From Haliea sp. (GTDB lineage: Bacteria; Pseudomonadota; Gammaproteobacteria; Pseudomonadales; Halieaceae), in contig NZNC01000015.1 of assembly GCA_002692965.1 (NCBI GenBank), positions 434,001-498,000 on the forward strand: a DNA stretch of 64,000 nt, written 5' to 3'. Under the pieces are notes generated by a model. That model had not been told where the DNA came from. It saw only the letters and a list, made by a program, of their open reading frames with translations, and made no database searches. Positions 34,745 through 44,402 of this stretch are shown here, piece after piece (position 1 is the first letter of the stretch; every line of letters starts with the position of its first letter). Made by a program: the position numbers and the translations under genes.

Positions 34745-35908
34745 TCAGCGGCACCAGCTCACGGGGTCGACCGGCTTGCCCTGCTGGCGGATCTCAAAGT
34801 ACAGCGCCGGGGACTGCAGGCCGCCACTGCTACCGACGGTACTGATCTGGGCGCCGGCATTGACCCAGTCACCGACCTCGCGGAGCAGGCTCTGGTTGTG
34901 GCCGTAGAGGCTCATGTAGCCGTCGCCGTGATCGAGGATCAGCAGCAGCCCGAGGCCGCGCAGCCAGTCGGCATAGACCACGCGCCCGTGGTGGATGGCA
35001 TGCACGGGCGTGCCGGTATCGGCGAGCAGATTGAGGCCCTGCCAGCGCAGGCCACCACTGCCCCGCGGGCTACCGAAACTGTTGGCGCGCTTGCCGGGTA
35101 CCGGCCACTCCAGCTCACCGCGGGCCTCCGCGAAGGGGCGGGCGTCTTCGGGCACTGTCAGCGCCAGGGCTGCCTGCTCCAGAGCCTGCAGCAGTTTCTC
35201 CAGCTCCGCCCGCTCCTGCTGCAGTTGGTCCAGCTGCCGGCTCTGGTCGGCAATGTCGGCGTCGAGGCTGGCGACGACCCGGGCACGCTCTGCCTTTAAT
35301 GCGAGTTCCACTTCCTGCTGTGCGGCGAGAGTGTCGCGTCGGCTCTCCAGTTCGCGGCTGCGAGCGGCGATGTCCTGCTCGACCTCTGCCAGGTCCGCGA
35401 GCGTGGCGCGAAAGGCCTCCAGCTGCTCCCGGCGAACGTCCAGGAAATAGCGATGGTAGGCCAGGCTGCGCGCTACCGTCTGTGGATCGGTCTGGTTGAG
35501 GAGGAGCTTGATGTCCGGTTCGCGCCCCTGTTGCCAGACTGCGCGCAGCTGCTCGGCAATGCGCTGGCGCTGTTGGTCGCGGCGGGCTTCCAGGTCCCCC
35601 TGGCGCGCGCGCAGTTGCTCGAGTTCCGCCCGGGTGTCGGCGATGGCCTCGCGGTTCTCGCTGATCTCGCGACTGAGATTGCCCAGCCGCTGTTCGCTGT
35701 CCCGCAGCTGCGTCTGCAGGTCGCCGAGTTCGCCCCGCGACGCTTCCAGTTCCCGGCTGATCTCCGCGATCCTGGTCTGCAGGGCCTCCAGTGCCGCGCG
35801 GGCTTCCTCGGGGCGCTCCGGGGGATCTGCCGCCAGTGCTGCCGGAGCACAGAACAGCAGGAGGCCAGCCAGCACGCGAGCCGGCCCCGACAGGCGAGGG
35901 CCGGGCAT
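34745..35908 (-). CDS. envC: EnvC-like murein hydrolase activator
   Basis: The 387-residue periplasmic protein has a signal peptide (to about residue 26). Long coiled coils follow (~27-245, rich in Leu, Glu, Arg and Gln), and then a LytM/M23 domain from ~265. The first metal ligands (HxxxD) are missing, replaced by LRWQGLNLLAD, so it is likely a degenerate LytM that activates amidases (AmiA/AmiB) at the division site, as in E. coli EnvC. It lies four bases after gpmI. Confidence 0.92.
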   Translation of the reverse strand: MPGPRLSGPARVLAGLLLFCAPAALAADPPERPEEARAALEALQTRIAEISRELEASRGELGDLQTQLRDSEQRLGNLSREISENREAIADTRAELEQLRARQGDLEARRDQQRQRIAEQLRAVWQQGREPDIKLLLNQTDPQTVARSLAYHRYFLDVRREQLEAFRATLADLAEVEQDIAARSRELESRRDTLAAQQEVELALKAERARVVASLDADIADQSRQLDQLQQERAELEKLLQALEQAALALTVPEDARPFAEARGELEWPVPGKRANSFGSPRGSGGLRWQGLNLLADTGTPVHAIHHGRVVYADWLRGLGLLLILDHGDGYMSLYGHNQSLLREVGDWVNAGAQISTVGSSGGLQSPALYFEIRQQGKPVDPVSWCR

Positions 35909-35912
35909 GCGC

Positions 35913-37472
35913 TCAGCCCTCCGACAGTACCAAGCTGTGGCCGCTCATCTCGTCGGGCTGAGGCAGTGCCATCAGGTCGAGCAGGGTGGGGGCGATATCC
36001 GCGAGGATGCCGCCCTTCGGGTCCAGCTGCAGATGCCGGGGGCCGACATAGACCAGGGGCACCCGCTCCGTGGTGTGCTGGGTGTGCAGTTGGCCGGACT
36101 CGTAGTCCTGCATCTGCTCGCAGTTGCCGTGATCCGCGGTGATCAGGGCCTGGCCGCCGACCTCCTCCAGGGCGTCGGCAACCCGCCCCAGGCAGCTGTC
36201 CAGCGCTTCCACCGCCTTCACCGCCGCTGCATAGACGCCGGTGTGACCGACCATGTCGCCATTGGCGTAGTTGCAGACGATCAGGTCGTAGTCGCGGGAG
36301 CGGATTGCCGCCACCAGCTCGGCGGTGACCTCCGGGGCGCTCATCTCCGGTTTCAGGTCGTAGGTGGCGACATCCGGTGAGGGCACCATGACGCGTTTTT
36401 CGCCGGGGAAGGTGTCCTCTCGGCCGCCGCTGAAAAAGAAGGTGACGTGGGCATATTTCTCGGTTTCCGCGAGGCGCAGCTGGGTTTTGTCCTGCTGTGC
36501 GAGGTAGTCGCCCAGCACGTTGTCCAGGGACTCGGGGGGAAAGGCGCAGGGCGCAGGGATATCGGCGGCGTATTCGGTCGTGGTGACAAAGCCGGCCAGG
36601 TCGGGCACCTGCTTGCGCGGGAACTGGTCGAAGCCCGGCTCGACGAAAGCCCGGGTCAGCTGGCGCGCGCGGTCGGCGCGGAAATTCATGAACAGCACGG
36701 TGTCGCCGTCGCGGATGCGTGCCGGCGCCTCATCGTCCGGGCAGATCAGGGTGGGCAGGACAAACTCGTCGTTCTCGTCGCGGGCGTAGGCGGCGGCGAG
36801 CCCCGCGGTGGCGGTTTCGGCCCGGTGCGGCGCTTCGCCGTCGACCAGCAAGTCCCAGGCCTGCTGGATACGCTCCCAGCGATTGTCGCGGTCCATGGCG
36901 TAATAGCGGCCGACAATGCTGGCGACGCGCCCGCAGCCGAGCTCGGCAAACAGGGCCTGGGCTTTTTCCAGGGAGACCTCGGCGCTGCGCGGGGGGGTGT
37001 CCCGACCGTCCAGGAAGGCATGCAGATAGACGCGTTGGGCACCGCGCTTCGCCGCCAGGCGTACAGCCGCCAGCAGCTGGTCCTCGTGGCTGTGAACACC
37101 GCCGGGGGACAGCAGGCCGAGTACATGCACGGCGCCGTCCCGGTCCACGGCCTGTTCGATCGCCGCGGTATAGACCGGGTTCTCATCGAAGCTGCCATCG
37201 GCGATGGCCTGGTCGATGCGGGTAATGTTCTGGTAGATCACCCGGCCGGAACCCAGGCTCATGTGGCCGACCTCGGAGTTGCCCATCTGCCCTGCCGGCA
37301 GGCCCACGTCCAGCCCGGAGCCGGAGACCAGGGTATGCGGCGCCTCCCGCCACAAGCGGTCCCAGACGGGGGTGTTGGCGTTGGCAATGGCGTTGTCCTG
37401 GGTCTCTTCCCGGTAACCCCAGCCATCCAGGATGATCAGGACGGTGGGGGTTTTCTGGCTGGCGCTGCTCAT
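35913..37472 (-). CDS. gpmI: 2,3-bisphosphoglycerate-independent phosphoglycerate mutase
   Basis: The 519-residue enzyme interconverts 3- and 2-phosphoglycerate with two manganese ions. The phosphorylated Ser is in [15 protein letters not shown]. Metal ligands include [23 protein letters not shown], and [11 protein letters not shown]. It is standard in length and shares the gammaproteobacterial gpmI-envC order. It is divergent from the rhodanese gene. Confidence 0.97.
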   Translation of the reverse strand: MSSASQKTPTVLIILDGWGYREETQDNAIANANTPVWDRLWREAPHTLVSGSGLDVGLPAGQMGNSEVGHMSLGSGRVIYQNITRIDQAIADGSFDENPVYTAAIEQAVDRDGAVHVLGLLSPGGVHSHEDQLLAAVRLAAKRGAQRVYLHAFLDGRDTPPRSAEVSLEKAQALFAELGCGRVASIVGRYYAMDRDNRWERIQQAWDLLVDGEAPHRAETATAGLAAAYARDENDEFVLPTLICPDDEAPARIRDGDTVLFMNFRADRARQLTRAFVEPGFDQFPRKQVPDLAGFVTTTEYAADIPAPCAFPPESLDNVLGDYLAQQDKTQLRLAETEKYAHVTFFFSGGREDTFPGEKRVMVPSPDVATYDLKPEMSAPEVTAELVAAIRSRDYDLIVCNYANGDMVGHTGVYAAAVKAVEALDSCLGRVADALEEVGGQALITADHGNCEQMQDYESGQLHTQHTTERVPLVYVGPRHLQLDPKGGILADIAPTLLDLMALPQPDEMSGHSLVLSEG

Positions 37473-37630
37473 GGCTCTCCCGGATGTGCTCGTGGATGGC
37501 GTGAATCGCGCATTTTACCCGCTTGGCGCACGCATCGCATGGGGTAATTGGCGCCCGCTGATGGCTGGCCGCCCCCCGGCATAGGCTGTATACTTGGCGC
37601 CTTTTTGAACAGCGGCAAGACGTCTGCCCT

Positions 37631-38044
37631 ATGTCTTTATTCCTGGAATTTGTGACCCAGCAGTGGGTTTTGTTCGCGGCCCTGTTGGCGGTGCTGGTCA
37701 TGCTGGTGCTGCACGAGGCCCGCAAGGCGGGCCCTGCCCTCAGCCCCCAGCAGGCCATCAACCGGGTGAATGCCGAGGGCGGTGTGTTTGTCGACCTGCG
37801 CGACGCCGGCGAGTACAAGGCCGGGCATATCGCGGACGCCCTGCACATTCCCGCCGGCAAGCTGGAGAGCCGGATCGGCGAGCTGGAGAAGTACCGCGAT
37901 CAGCCGGTAATCCTCGTTTGCAAGATGGGGCAGACCGCCGGCTCGGCCAGCAAGCAGCTGAAGGCGGCTGGCTTCTCCAAGGTGTACAAGATGGCGGGCG
38001 GTATGTTGGAGTGGAACAACCTGCAACTGCCACTGGTGAAATAG
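37631..38044 (+). CDS. yibN: Rhodanese domain membrane protein (YibN-like)
   Basis: The 137-residue protein has one N-terminal membrane helix (WVLFAALLAVLVMLVLHEA) and a cytoplasmic rhodanese domain with active-site loop CKMGQTAG. It may transfer sulfur or act as a membrane-docked thiol protein. It starts the yibN-grxC-secB operon divergently from gpmI, with a TATACT-like -10 at 37589-37594. grxC starts two bases after its stop. Confidence 0.92.
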   Translation: MSLFLEFVTQQWVLFAALLAVLVMLVLHEARKAGPALSPQQAINRVNAEGGVFVDLRDAGEYKAGHIADALHIPAGKLESRIGELEKYRDQPVILVCKMGQTAGSASKQLKAAGFSKVYKMAGGMLEWNNLQLPLVK

Positions 38045-38046
38045 CC

Positions 38047-38331
38047 ATGTCCGTGCTGTCTCCCCAGGTGGTGCTGTACACCACCCGATTCTGCCCCTAT
38101 TGCACCCGCGCCCGGGCGCTTTTGGTGCGCAAGGGCGTCGAGTTCAACGATATTCCGGTGGATGCCGACCCCGAACGCCGGGCCGAGATGCAGTCGCGCA
38201 GCGGCCGCCGTACGGTACCCCAGATCTGGATCGGTGATTGCCACGTGGGCGGCTTTGACGAACTTGCGGCGCTGGAGCGCGAGGGTCGCCTGGACGAACT
38301 TCTGCAACGGGCGCCCGGCGCGGGCGCTTAA
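38047..38331 (+). CDS. grxC: Glutaredoxin 3
   Basis: The 94-residue protein has the dithiol site CPYC, cis-proline motif TVPQIWIG and GGFDEL, as in GrxC. It reduces disulfides and glutathione-mixed disulfides. ATG at 38047, two bases after yibN, was chosen. In E. coli yibN, grxC and secB have the same order. Confidence 0.96.
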   Translation: MSVLSPQVVLYTTRFCPYCTRARALLVRKGVEFNDIPVDADPERRAEMQSRSGRRTVPQIWIGDCHVGGFDELAALEREGRLDELLQRAPGAGA

Positions 38332-38356
38332 CAACAACCCCATGGAGGACGGCGCA

Positions 38357-38866
38357 ATGGCCGACGAACAAGCACAAGCCGCAGGCGCGGCCGGGGAACC
38401 GCCCCGCCAGCAGTTTACCCTGCAGCGTATCTATACCAAGGACCTGTCTTTCGAGTCACCGGGTACCCCCGAGGTATTCCGCAAGACCTGGAAGCCCAAG
38501 GTTAACGTCGACCTGAACACCAAGAGCAACCGCATCGACGAGGACGGCAACTTCGAGGTTGTGGTGACCGTGACCCTGACCACCAAGGTCGAGGAAGAAA
38601 CGGCATTCCTGGTCGAGGTGCAGCAGGCGGGCATTTTCACGGTGCGCGGCTTCGAGGGTGAAACCCTGCGCCAGGTGCTGGCTACCGCCTGCCCCAACGT
38701 GCTGTTCCCCTATGCGCGCGAAACCATCGACAACCTGTGTGTGAAGGGCGGTTTTCCGCCGGTCATGCTGGCGCCGGTCAACTTCGAGGCGCTCTACCAG
38801 CAGGCCCTGGCCAACTCGCAGTCCGAGGGTCAGAACGGTGCGGCCGAGGCGGCCACCAGCCACTGA
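38357..38866 (+). CDS. secB: Protein-export chaperone SecB
   Basis: The 169-residue chaperone binds unfolded preproteins and delivers them to SecA. Conserved segments include QRIYTKDLSFESPGTP, AFLVEVQQAGIF, ACPNVLFPYARE and GGFPPVMLAPVNFEALY. ATG at 38357 has GGAGG eight bases upstream. Its N-terminus is slightly longer than in E. coli, with an Ala/Gln-rich tail. Confidence 0.97.
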   Translation: MADEQAQAAGAAGEPPRQQFTLQRIYTKDLSFESPGTPEVFRKTWKPKVNVDLNTKSNRIDEDGNFEVVVTVTLTTKVEEETAFLVEVQQAGIFTVRGFEGETLRQVLATACPNVLFPYARETIDNLCVKGGFPPVMLAPVNFEALYQQALANSQSEGQNGAAEAATSH

Positions 38867-38947
38867 GCGTTACCTGCGGTCGCCCCTCGCGGGCGGCCCA
38901 CTCCCCTGGCTGCGTCGTGCAGTCGACCCCCCTCGCACCTCCCCTGA

Positions 38948-39412
38948 CTACGCCAGGTCGGGAAAGCCCAGCTGCCGCAAGCCTTCATAGCAGAGTATCG
39001 CCGCGGCATTGCTCAGGTTGAGGCTGCGACTGTTGGCCTGCATCGGTATCCGCAATACCTGTGTTTCGGGCAGGCTGTCCAGCAGCTCCCTGGGGAGTCC
39101 CCGGGTCTCCGGGCCGAACAGCAGCAGATCGCCTTCCCGAAACTGATGCTCGCTGTAGCAGCGGCGGCCGCGCGTGCTGAGGGCCAGCCAGCGGCTCTCG
39201 GGCAGGCTGGCGCGCAGCCTGTCCAGGCTGCTGTGTACCTGCACCCGGGCAAATTCGCGGTAATCCAGGCCGGCGCGTCGCAGGCGCTTTTCATCCAGGC
39301 TGAAGCCCAGGGGCTCTACCAGGTGAAGTTGGCAGCCGGTATTGGCGCAGAGTCGAATAATATTGCCGGTGTTGGGCGGAATTTCCGGCTGATAGAGGGC
39401 GATGTGCAACAT
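38948..39412 (-). CDS. trmL: tRNA (cytidine(34)-2'-O)-methyltransferase
   Basis: The 154-residue SPOUT methyltransferase modifies the wobble base of tRNA-Leu. It shows NTGNIIRLCANTG, the loop FGPETRGLP, and the SAM-knot motif IPMQANSRSLNLSNAAAI. Converges with secB across ~80 bases that contain only weak dyads. Length is as in E. coli TrmL. Confidence 0.96.
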   Translation of the reverse strand: MLHIALYQPEIPPNTGNIIRLCANTGCQLHLVEPLGFSLDEKRLRRAGLDYREFARVQVHSSLDRLRASLPESRWLALSTRGRRCYSEHQFREGDLLLFGPETRGLPRELLDSLPETQVLRIPMQANSRSLNLSNAAAILCYEGLRQLGFPDLA

Positions 39413-39424
39413 TCGCGCAGTGTA

Positions 39425-40837
39425 TCAGCCGGGCATGTCGAGGTCTTTCATCTTTCGTGTCAGGGTATTGCGACCCCAGCCGAGCAGCTCTGCCGCATCC
39501 CGCTTGCGGCCGCGGGTGTGCTCCAGGGCCACTTCGATCATGGTGCGTTCGAACAGTGGCACCGCCTGACGCAGGATGTGGTGCTTGCCCTGGACCAGCT
39601 CGTTGCGGGCCCACTGGCAGAGCAGTTCGTGCCACTCGGCACTGCCGCCCTCACTGGTGACGGTGGGCGGCGCCTTGCCCAGCTCGGGGGGCAGATCGCG
39701 CAGGTGAATTTCCCGACCGGAGGCCATGACGGTGAGCCAGCGGCAGGGGTTTTCCAGCTGGCGCACGTTGCCGGGCCAGGGCAGATTGACCAGGAAACGC
39801 TCGGTATCTGGCAGCAGCACCTTGGCCTCGCCCCCGAGCTCATCCGCCGCCTTGCGGAAGAAGAACTTCATCAGCCGGGGGATGTCCTCCCGGCGTTCCG
39901 AGAGGCGCGGAATGTGGATGCGGATGACGTTGAGGCGATGGAACAGGTCCTCGCGGAACTCGCCCCGGCGCACGCGCTCCTCCAGGTCCTGGTGGGTGGC
40001 GGCGATGATGCGCACATCCACCCGCACCGGAGTGTGACCGCCGACGCGGTAGAACTCGCCGTCCGCTAGCACCCGCAGCAGCCGGGTCTGGGTCTCCGCC
40101 GGCATGTCGCCGATCTCGTCCAGGAACAGGGTGCCGCCGTTGGCCTGTTCAAAGCGCCCTTCCCGCTTGTTGTTGGCGCCGGTAAAGGCACCCTTTTCAT
40201 GGCCGAACAGCTCAGATTCCATCAGGTCCCGGGGAATCGCCGCCATGTTCAGGGCGATGAAGGGCTGCTGCGCGCGCGGTGAGTGGCGGTGCAGGGCACG
40301 GGCCACCAGTTCCTTGCCGGTGCCCGATTCGCCATTAATCAGCACCGTAATGTTGCTGTGGGCCAGCCGGCCGATGGCGCGGAAAACCTCCTGCATGGCC
40401 GGGGCTTCGCCGATGATCTCGGTGTCGGGCAGCGCCTCCTGGGCGGGTACTTCGCCGCGTTTTTCCAGTGCCTGGGCCAGGGCGCGCTCGGTGACGGCGA
40501 CCACTTCGTCGATGTCAAAGGGCTTGGGCAGATACTCGAAGGCGCCCCGCTGGTACGAGGTCACCGCGCTGTCCAGGTCCGAGTGGGCGGTGGTGATGAT
40601 CACCGGGAGTTCCGGGTGCTCCTCGCTCAGGCGCGAGAGCAGGGTCAGGCCGTCGATACCGGGCATGCGAATGTCGCTGATGACCACGTCCGGCGGCTCG
40701 CCCTGCATGCGTTCCAGCAGGTGCTCCGCATCGGCGAAGCTTTCGTTGTCGATGCCGGCCTGGCTCAGGGCGCGCTCCAGCACCCAGCGGATAGAACTGT
40801 CGTCGTCGACGACCCAGACTTTAGCGTGTCTCTGCAT
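39425..40837 (-). CDS. ntrC: Nitrogen regulation response regulator NtrC
   Basis: The 470-residue sigma-54 activator has a receiver domain (phosphorylated Asp in VVISDIRMPG), an AAA+ domain (~140-380: Walker A GESGTGKE, sigma-54 contact GAFTGA, GGTLFLDEIGDM), and a C-terminal Fis helix-turn-helix (RKRDAAELLGWGRNTLTRKM). ATG at 40837 lies 17 bases inside the end of glnL. Its probable targets in this window are glnA and its own operon, both of which have matching boxes. Confidence 0.97.
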   Translation of the reverse strand: MQRHAKVWVVDDDSSIRWVLERALSQAGIDNESFADAEHLLERMQGEPPDVVISDIRMPGIDGLTLLSRLSEEHPELPVIITTAHSDLDSAVTSYQRGAFEYLPKPFDIDEVVAVTERALAQALEKRGEVPAQEALPDTEIIGEAPAMQEVFRAIGRLAHSNITVLINGESGTGKELVARALHRHSPRAQQPFIALNMAAIPRDLMESELFGHEKGAFTGANNKREGRFEQANGGTLFLDEIGDMPAETQTRLLRVLADGEFYRVGGHTPVRVDVRIIAATHQDLEERVRRGEFREDLFHRLNVIRIHIPRLSERREDIPRLMKFFFRKAADELGGEAKVLLPDTERFLVNLPWPGNVRQLENPCRWLTVMASGREIHLRDLPPELGKAPPTVTSEGGSAEWHELLCQWARNELVQGKHHILRQAVPLFERTMIEVALEHTRGRKRDAAELLGWGRNTLTRKMKDLDMPG

Positions 40838-41894
40838 GGTCGGATTCCATTGGCAGGTAGATCGTGAACCGGGTATTGCCCGGTTCGCTGGCGCACTCGA
40901 GCATGCCGCCGTGGCGGTTGATAATGGCCTGGGCAATCGACAGGCCGAGGCCGGTACCGTCCGGGCGTCCGGTGACCATGGGCACGAAGATCGCCTGTTG
41001 CAGGTCGTCCGGGATGCCCGGGCCGTTGTCGACAATGTCCACTCGGCAGACCAGGCGGTGGCGTGTGGTGCCGATGGTGAACTGGCGCTGGGAGCGCGTG
41101 CGCAGAACCAGTTTGCAGTCCTCCGGGGTTTCCGCGGCCTGCAGGGCGTTGCGCATGATGTTGAGCACTGCCTGGATCAGCTGGGTGCGATCCCCCGGCA
41201 GCAGGGGCAGGCTGGGGTCGTAGTCCCGGCCCACGGTAATCCGGTTGTCCGCCTCGGCTTCGATCAGGTTGCGCACATGCTCGAGAACTTCGTGGATATT
41301 GAGAGCCTGCAGCTTGGGGCGCTGGTTGGGGCCCAGCAGGCGGTCGACCAGGTCGCGCAGGCGGTCTGCCTCGCGGATGATGATGCGGGTGTACTCGGCC
41401 AGGGTTTCATCGGGCAGTTCCCGGGCCAGCAACTGGGCGGCGCCGCGAACCCCGCCGAGGGGATTCTTGATCTCGTGGGCAAGGCCGCGGATGACCGCCC
41501 GGGTGGTTTCCTGGGCCTGCAGCAGGTTCTCGTCGCGACTCATGCGCAACATGCGGTCAATGGGCAGGATTTCCAGCAGCATGCTGTAGCCCGCGGGATG
41601 ATCTACCAGGGGGGTCGCAATCAGGTCCGCCTGCAATTCCTGGCCGGAATAAAGCAGCAGCTGAACGCTGCGTCGTGCCAGGGAGGCGTGTGCGCGGCGC
41701 GCCTGGTCCAGGGTTTGCATCAGCTCCTGGGAGCGCAGCAGGAGCTGGCTGGCGTGATTGCCGATCACGCGTGCCGCCGATACTTCGAGCAGGACCTCGG
41801 CAGCCGGGTTCATCACGCACACCTGCAATTCGGGCCCCAGGGCAATTACCCCGGTGCTGATGTGCTCGAGAATCCCGGACTCGTCTGTCTGCAT
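40821..41894 (-). CDS. glnL: Nitrogen sensor histidine kinase NtrB
   Basis: The 357-residue kinase has a PAS domain (~1-110), the H-box AHEIKNPLGGVRGAAQLL with phosphorylated His, and the ATPase boxes (NIMRNALQAAET, VDIVDNGPGIPDD, GRPDGTGLGLSIA). It phosphorylates NtrC in response to PII. No membrane helices are seen. It has a -24/-12 promoter 58 bases upstream and NtrC boxes further back. Confidence 0.96.
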   Translation of the reverse strand: MQTDESGILEHISTGVIALGPELQVCVMNPAAEVLLEVSAARVIGNHASQLLLRSQELMQTLDQARRAHASLARRSVQLLLYSGQELQADLIATPLVDHPAGYSMLLEILPIDRMLRMSRDENLLQAQETTRAVIRGLAHEIKNPLGGVRGAAQLLARELPDETLAEYTRIIIREADRLRDLVDRLLGPNQRPKLQALNIHEVLEHVRNLIEAEADNRITVGRDYDPSLPLLPGDRTQLIQAVLNIMRNALQAAETPEDCKLVLRTRSQRQFTIGTTRHRLVCRVDIVDNGPGIPDDLQQAIFVPMVTGRPDGTGLGLSIAQAIINRHGGMLECASEPGNTRFTIYLPMESDHAETR

Positions 41895-41951
41895 CTGTGC
41901 CCCATGTTTGACCGCGCTGCGGCCGTCCTGCCTCGTCTTCAGGCAATCTGA

Positions 41952-41968
41952 AGCAAGAATGGCGCCAA
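41952..41968 (-). promoter_or_regulatory. Candidate sigma-54 promoter of glnL-ntrC
   Basis: On the minus strand TTGGCGCCATTCTTGCT gives the -24 GG and -12 GC at the right spacing (TGGCGC-N5-TTGCT). The predicted start would lie about 46 bases before the glnL start codon. One base differs from the best TGGCAC form. Confidence 0.6.
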
Positions 41969-42105
41969 TCTGATGCGGCTCCTCAAATCATTCTATTTTC
42001 ACCTGCTTTATAGGCATTTTGAGGTTAGCGTGTACTTACACACAGGGCTTGATTGGGGCCCCGGTGGGTGCTCGTCAGATGCCTGGACCTGTTGGCAGGC
42101 AGTGC

Positions 42106-42135
42106 CGCACCAATAGAGTGCGCTATTGTGGTGCA
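42106..42135. promoter_or_regulatory. Tandem NtrC-type boxes upstream of glnL
   Basis: CGCACC-AATAG-AGTGCG at 42106-42122 is a dyad; on the other strand it reads CGCACT-N5-GGTGCG, nearly identical to the box at glnA. A second, imperfect one (GCGCT-N5-GGTGC) follows at 42120-42134. They lie about 140-165 bases upstream of the -24 element, a normal enhancer distance, and overlap the end of the DUF4124 gene. Confidence 0.6.
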
Positions 42136-42674
42136 GGTGTCGAGGGGCGGTTGCGGATGTTCAGCGGACGCATGACATAGAAGCGAATCGTGTCGGAGCT
42201 GGCGCGGACTTGGCCCTGCATGCCGAGCCGGTCGACGCGCAGGTCGTGGCCCCCGCGGGGTAGGCCCTCCAGTTGCCACTGGTTGGCGCGCTGCGGCCCT
42301 CCCTGGGGAGTGCCATCGAGGTAGAGCTGCAGATGCTCGCCGCCACTCAGGGGTGGTTCGACTGCGACATTGACTGTCAGGTTGCCCAGATCGCCAATGG
42401 GCACGACCTGGTCCGGTTGCGGGCTGGTCACGCGTATATCGGGTTCGGCTGCGGCGCCTTCGTCCCCCGTCTTCTCGCGGCGTGAAGAGGGTTCTGGGAG
42501 CGCTTCGGGAGCGGGTGCGGTATTCAGGGGCTTCAGCTCAACCGCTTCGGCCTCTTCACGGCCGGAGGGCGGCCGGTCGCTGAAGGTGACGTTGCCATCG
42601 CGATCGACGGATTTGTAGATCTGAGCCTGGCAAACGCCGGCCAGGAGGAGGCTCAACAGTAGCAGGCGCGTCAT
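42123..42674 (-). CDS. DUF4124 domain-containing protein
   Basis: The 183-residue protein has a signal peptide (LLLLSLLLAGVCQA) followed by the DUF4124 motif QIYKSVDRDGNVTFSDRPP. A Pro/Glu-rich linker and a beta-rich domain (residues ~85-183, with VRVDRLG-type repeats) follow. It is likely periplasmic. ATG at 42674 was chosen at the signal peptide; an upstream TTG-type start would add 15 residues. It is often next to glnA in related bacteria. Function unknown. Confidence 0.85.
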   Translation of the reverse strand: MTRLLLLSLLLAGVCQAQIYKSVDRDGNVTFSDRPPSGREEAEAVELKPLNTAPAPEALPEPSSRREKTGDEGAAAEPDIRVTSPQPDQVVPIGDLGNLTVNVAVEPPLSGGEHLQLYLDGTPQGGPQRANQWQLEGLPRGGHDLRVDRLGMQGQVRASSDTIRFYVMRPLNIRNRPSTPAPQ

Positions 42675-42737
42675 TCGAGTACCCCGTGCGGAGGTGCTTG
42701 GCAACGCCAACTGTAGCACGCCGAGCTTCCTGCGGAT

Positions 42738-42764
42738 AAAAAAAGGCCCGCGCGAAGGCGGGCC
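42738..42764 (-). terminator. Rho-independent terminator of glnA
   Basis: On the minus strand GGCCCGC, a six-base loop and GCGGGCC are followed by seven Ts (AAAAAAA at 42738-42744 on the plus strand), 21 bases past the glnA stop. Confidence 0.9.
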
Positions 42765-42785
42765 GGAAACCGAGAAGCTGTCCGT

Positions 42786-44192
42786 TTACACGGAGTAGTA
42801 CAGATCGAACTCGACCGGGTGGGTGGTCATGTTCAGGCGCTCGACATCGGCCTGCTTGAGTTCGATGTAGCCGTCGATCATGTCGTCGGTGAACACGCCG
42901 CCGGCCGTCAGGAAGGCGCGGTCCGCATCCAGGGCTTCCAGGGCCTGGGTCAGGCTGGAGGCAACGGTGGGGATGGCCTTGCCCTCTTCGGGCGGCAGGT
43001 CGTACAGGTCCTTGTCGGCGGCATCGCCGGGGTGGATTTTGTTCTGGATGCCGTCGAGGCCCGCCATCAGCAGCGCTGAGAAGGCCAGGTAGGGGTTGGC
43101 CGCCGGGTCGGGGAAGCGGACTTCCACGCGCTTGCCCTTGGGGCTGCTGACATAGGGGATGCGGATCGATGCGGAGCGGTTGCGGGCCGAGTAGGCCAGC
43201 ATGACCGGGGCTTCGAAGCCGGGTACCAGGCGCTTGTAGGAGTTGGTGGCCGGGTTGGTAAAGGCGTTCAGGGCGCGGGCGTGCTTGATCACGCCGCCGA
43301 TGTAGTACAGGGCAGTCTCGGACAGGCCGGAGTAGCCGTCGCCAGCGAACAGGTTCACGCCGTCCTTGGAAATGGACATGTGAACGTGCATGCCGGAACC
43401 GTTGTCACCCACCAGGGGCTTGGGCATGAAGGTCGCGGTCTTGCCGTAGGCGTGGGCCACGTTGTGCACGCAGTACTTAAGGATCTGCACCTCGTCAGCC
43501 TTGCTCACCAGCGTATTGAACTTGACGCCGATTTCGCACTGGCCGGCCGTGCCCACTTCGTGGTGATGCACTTCGACGCCCAGACCCATCTGCTCCATCG
43601 CGGCGCACATGGCGGCGCGGATGTCGTGCAGGGAGTCGACCGGCGGAACCGGGAAGTAGCCGCCCTTGACCCGCGGACGGTGGCCGATGTTGCCGCCTTC
43701 CTGGTGCAGGTTGGAGGACCAGGCAGCTTCCGAGGAGCTGATGGTGTAGCCGGCGCCAGAGATGTCGGCGTGCCACTTGATGTCGTCGAAGACGAAGAAT
43801 TCCGGCTCGGGGCCGAAGAAGGCGGTGTCGCCAATGCCGGTGCTCTGCAGGTATTCCTGGGCGCGGCGGGCCACGGAGCGCGGGTCGCGCTCATAGCCCT
43901 GCATGGTGCTGGGCTCGACGATGTCGCAGCGCAGGATGACCGTGGTGTCGTCGGTGAAGGGGTCCAGGGTCGCGGTGCTGTCGTCCGGCATCAGGATCAT
44001 GTCGGATTCGTTGATGCCTTTCCAGCCGGCAATCGAGGAGCCGTCGAACATCTGGCCTTCCTCGAAGAATTCTTCGTCGATGGCCGCCGCGGGCAGGGTG
44101 ACGTGCTGCTCCTTGCCCTTGGTGTCAGTGAAGCGCAGGTCAACCCAGCCGGCTTCGCTGTCCTTGATCAGTTTCAGAGTGTTCTCTGACAT
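42786..44192 (-). CDS. glnA: Glutamine synthetase, type I
   Basis: The 468-residue enzyme makes glutamine from glutamate and ammonia. It has the beta-grasp start ([17 protein letters not shown]), the [10 protein letters not shown] signature, the ATP motif [16 protein letters not shown], and the adenylylation site with its Tyr in DLYDLPPEE, so it is a GSI-beta enzyme open to GlnE control. ATG at 44192 is the canonical start (MSENTLKLI). It has its own terminator and a sigma-54 promoter. Confidence 0.98.
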   Translation of the reverse strand: MSENTLKLIKDSEAGWVDLRFTDTKGKEQHVTLPAAAIDEEFFEEGQMFDGSSIAGWKGINESDMILMPDDSTATLDPFTDDTTVILRCDIVEPSTMQGYERDPRSVARRAQEYLQSTGIGDTAFFGPEPEFFVFDDIKWHADISGAGYTISSSEAAWSSNLHQEGGNIGHRPRVKGGYFPVPPVDSLHDIRAAMCAAMEQMGLGVEVHHHEVGTAGQCEIGVKFNTLVSKADEVQILKYCVHNVAHAYGKTATFMPKPLVGDNGSGMHVHMSISKDGVNLFAGDGYSGLSETALYYIGGVIKHARALNAFTNPATNSYKRLVPGFEAPVMLAYSARNRSASIRIPYVSSPKGKRVEVRFPDPAANPYLAFSALLMAGLDGIQNKIHPGDAADKDLYDLPPEEGKAIPTVASSLTQALEALDADRAFLTAGGVFTDDMIDGYIELKQADVERLNMTTHPVEFDLYYSV

Positions 44193-44311
44193 GGTCTTTC
44201 CTCCGTGGGATGTCAATATTGCCGCCATGTCGGGCGTCAATCCGTTTCACTGGTGTGGCGGCAGCGAGCGCGCATACCGTGGTGGCCAGTGTGTTCAGGC
44301 ACAGATCTAAA

Positions 44312-44328
44312 AGCAAGAGCTGTGCCAT
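44312..44328 (-). promoter_or_regulatory. Sigma-54 promoter of glnA
   Basis: On the minus strand TGGCACAGCTCTTGCT has -24 TGGCAC and -12 TTGC with the correct five-base spacer. The transcript would start near 44301, giving a leader of about 109 bases. The match is to the strong consensus at all key positions. Confidence 0.75.
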
Positions 44329-44402
44329 GTGTTCAGTGGTGCCGTGACAGAGCCGCCTGAGATTGGTGGTTGCTGCCGCAAGCGGCTTCTTGTGTAGTGC
44401 CA

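Noticed and set aside
40104..41951. 615-codon plus-strand frame across ntrC and glnL
   Set aside because: Shadow of two well-supported genes; Ser/Arg-rich composition.
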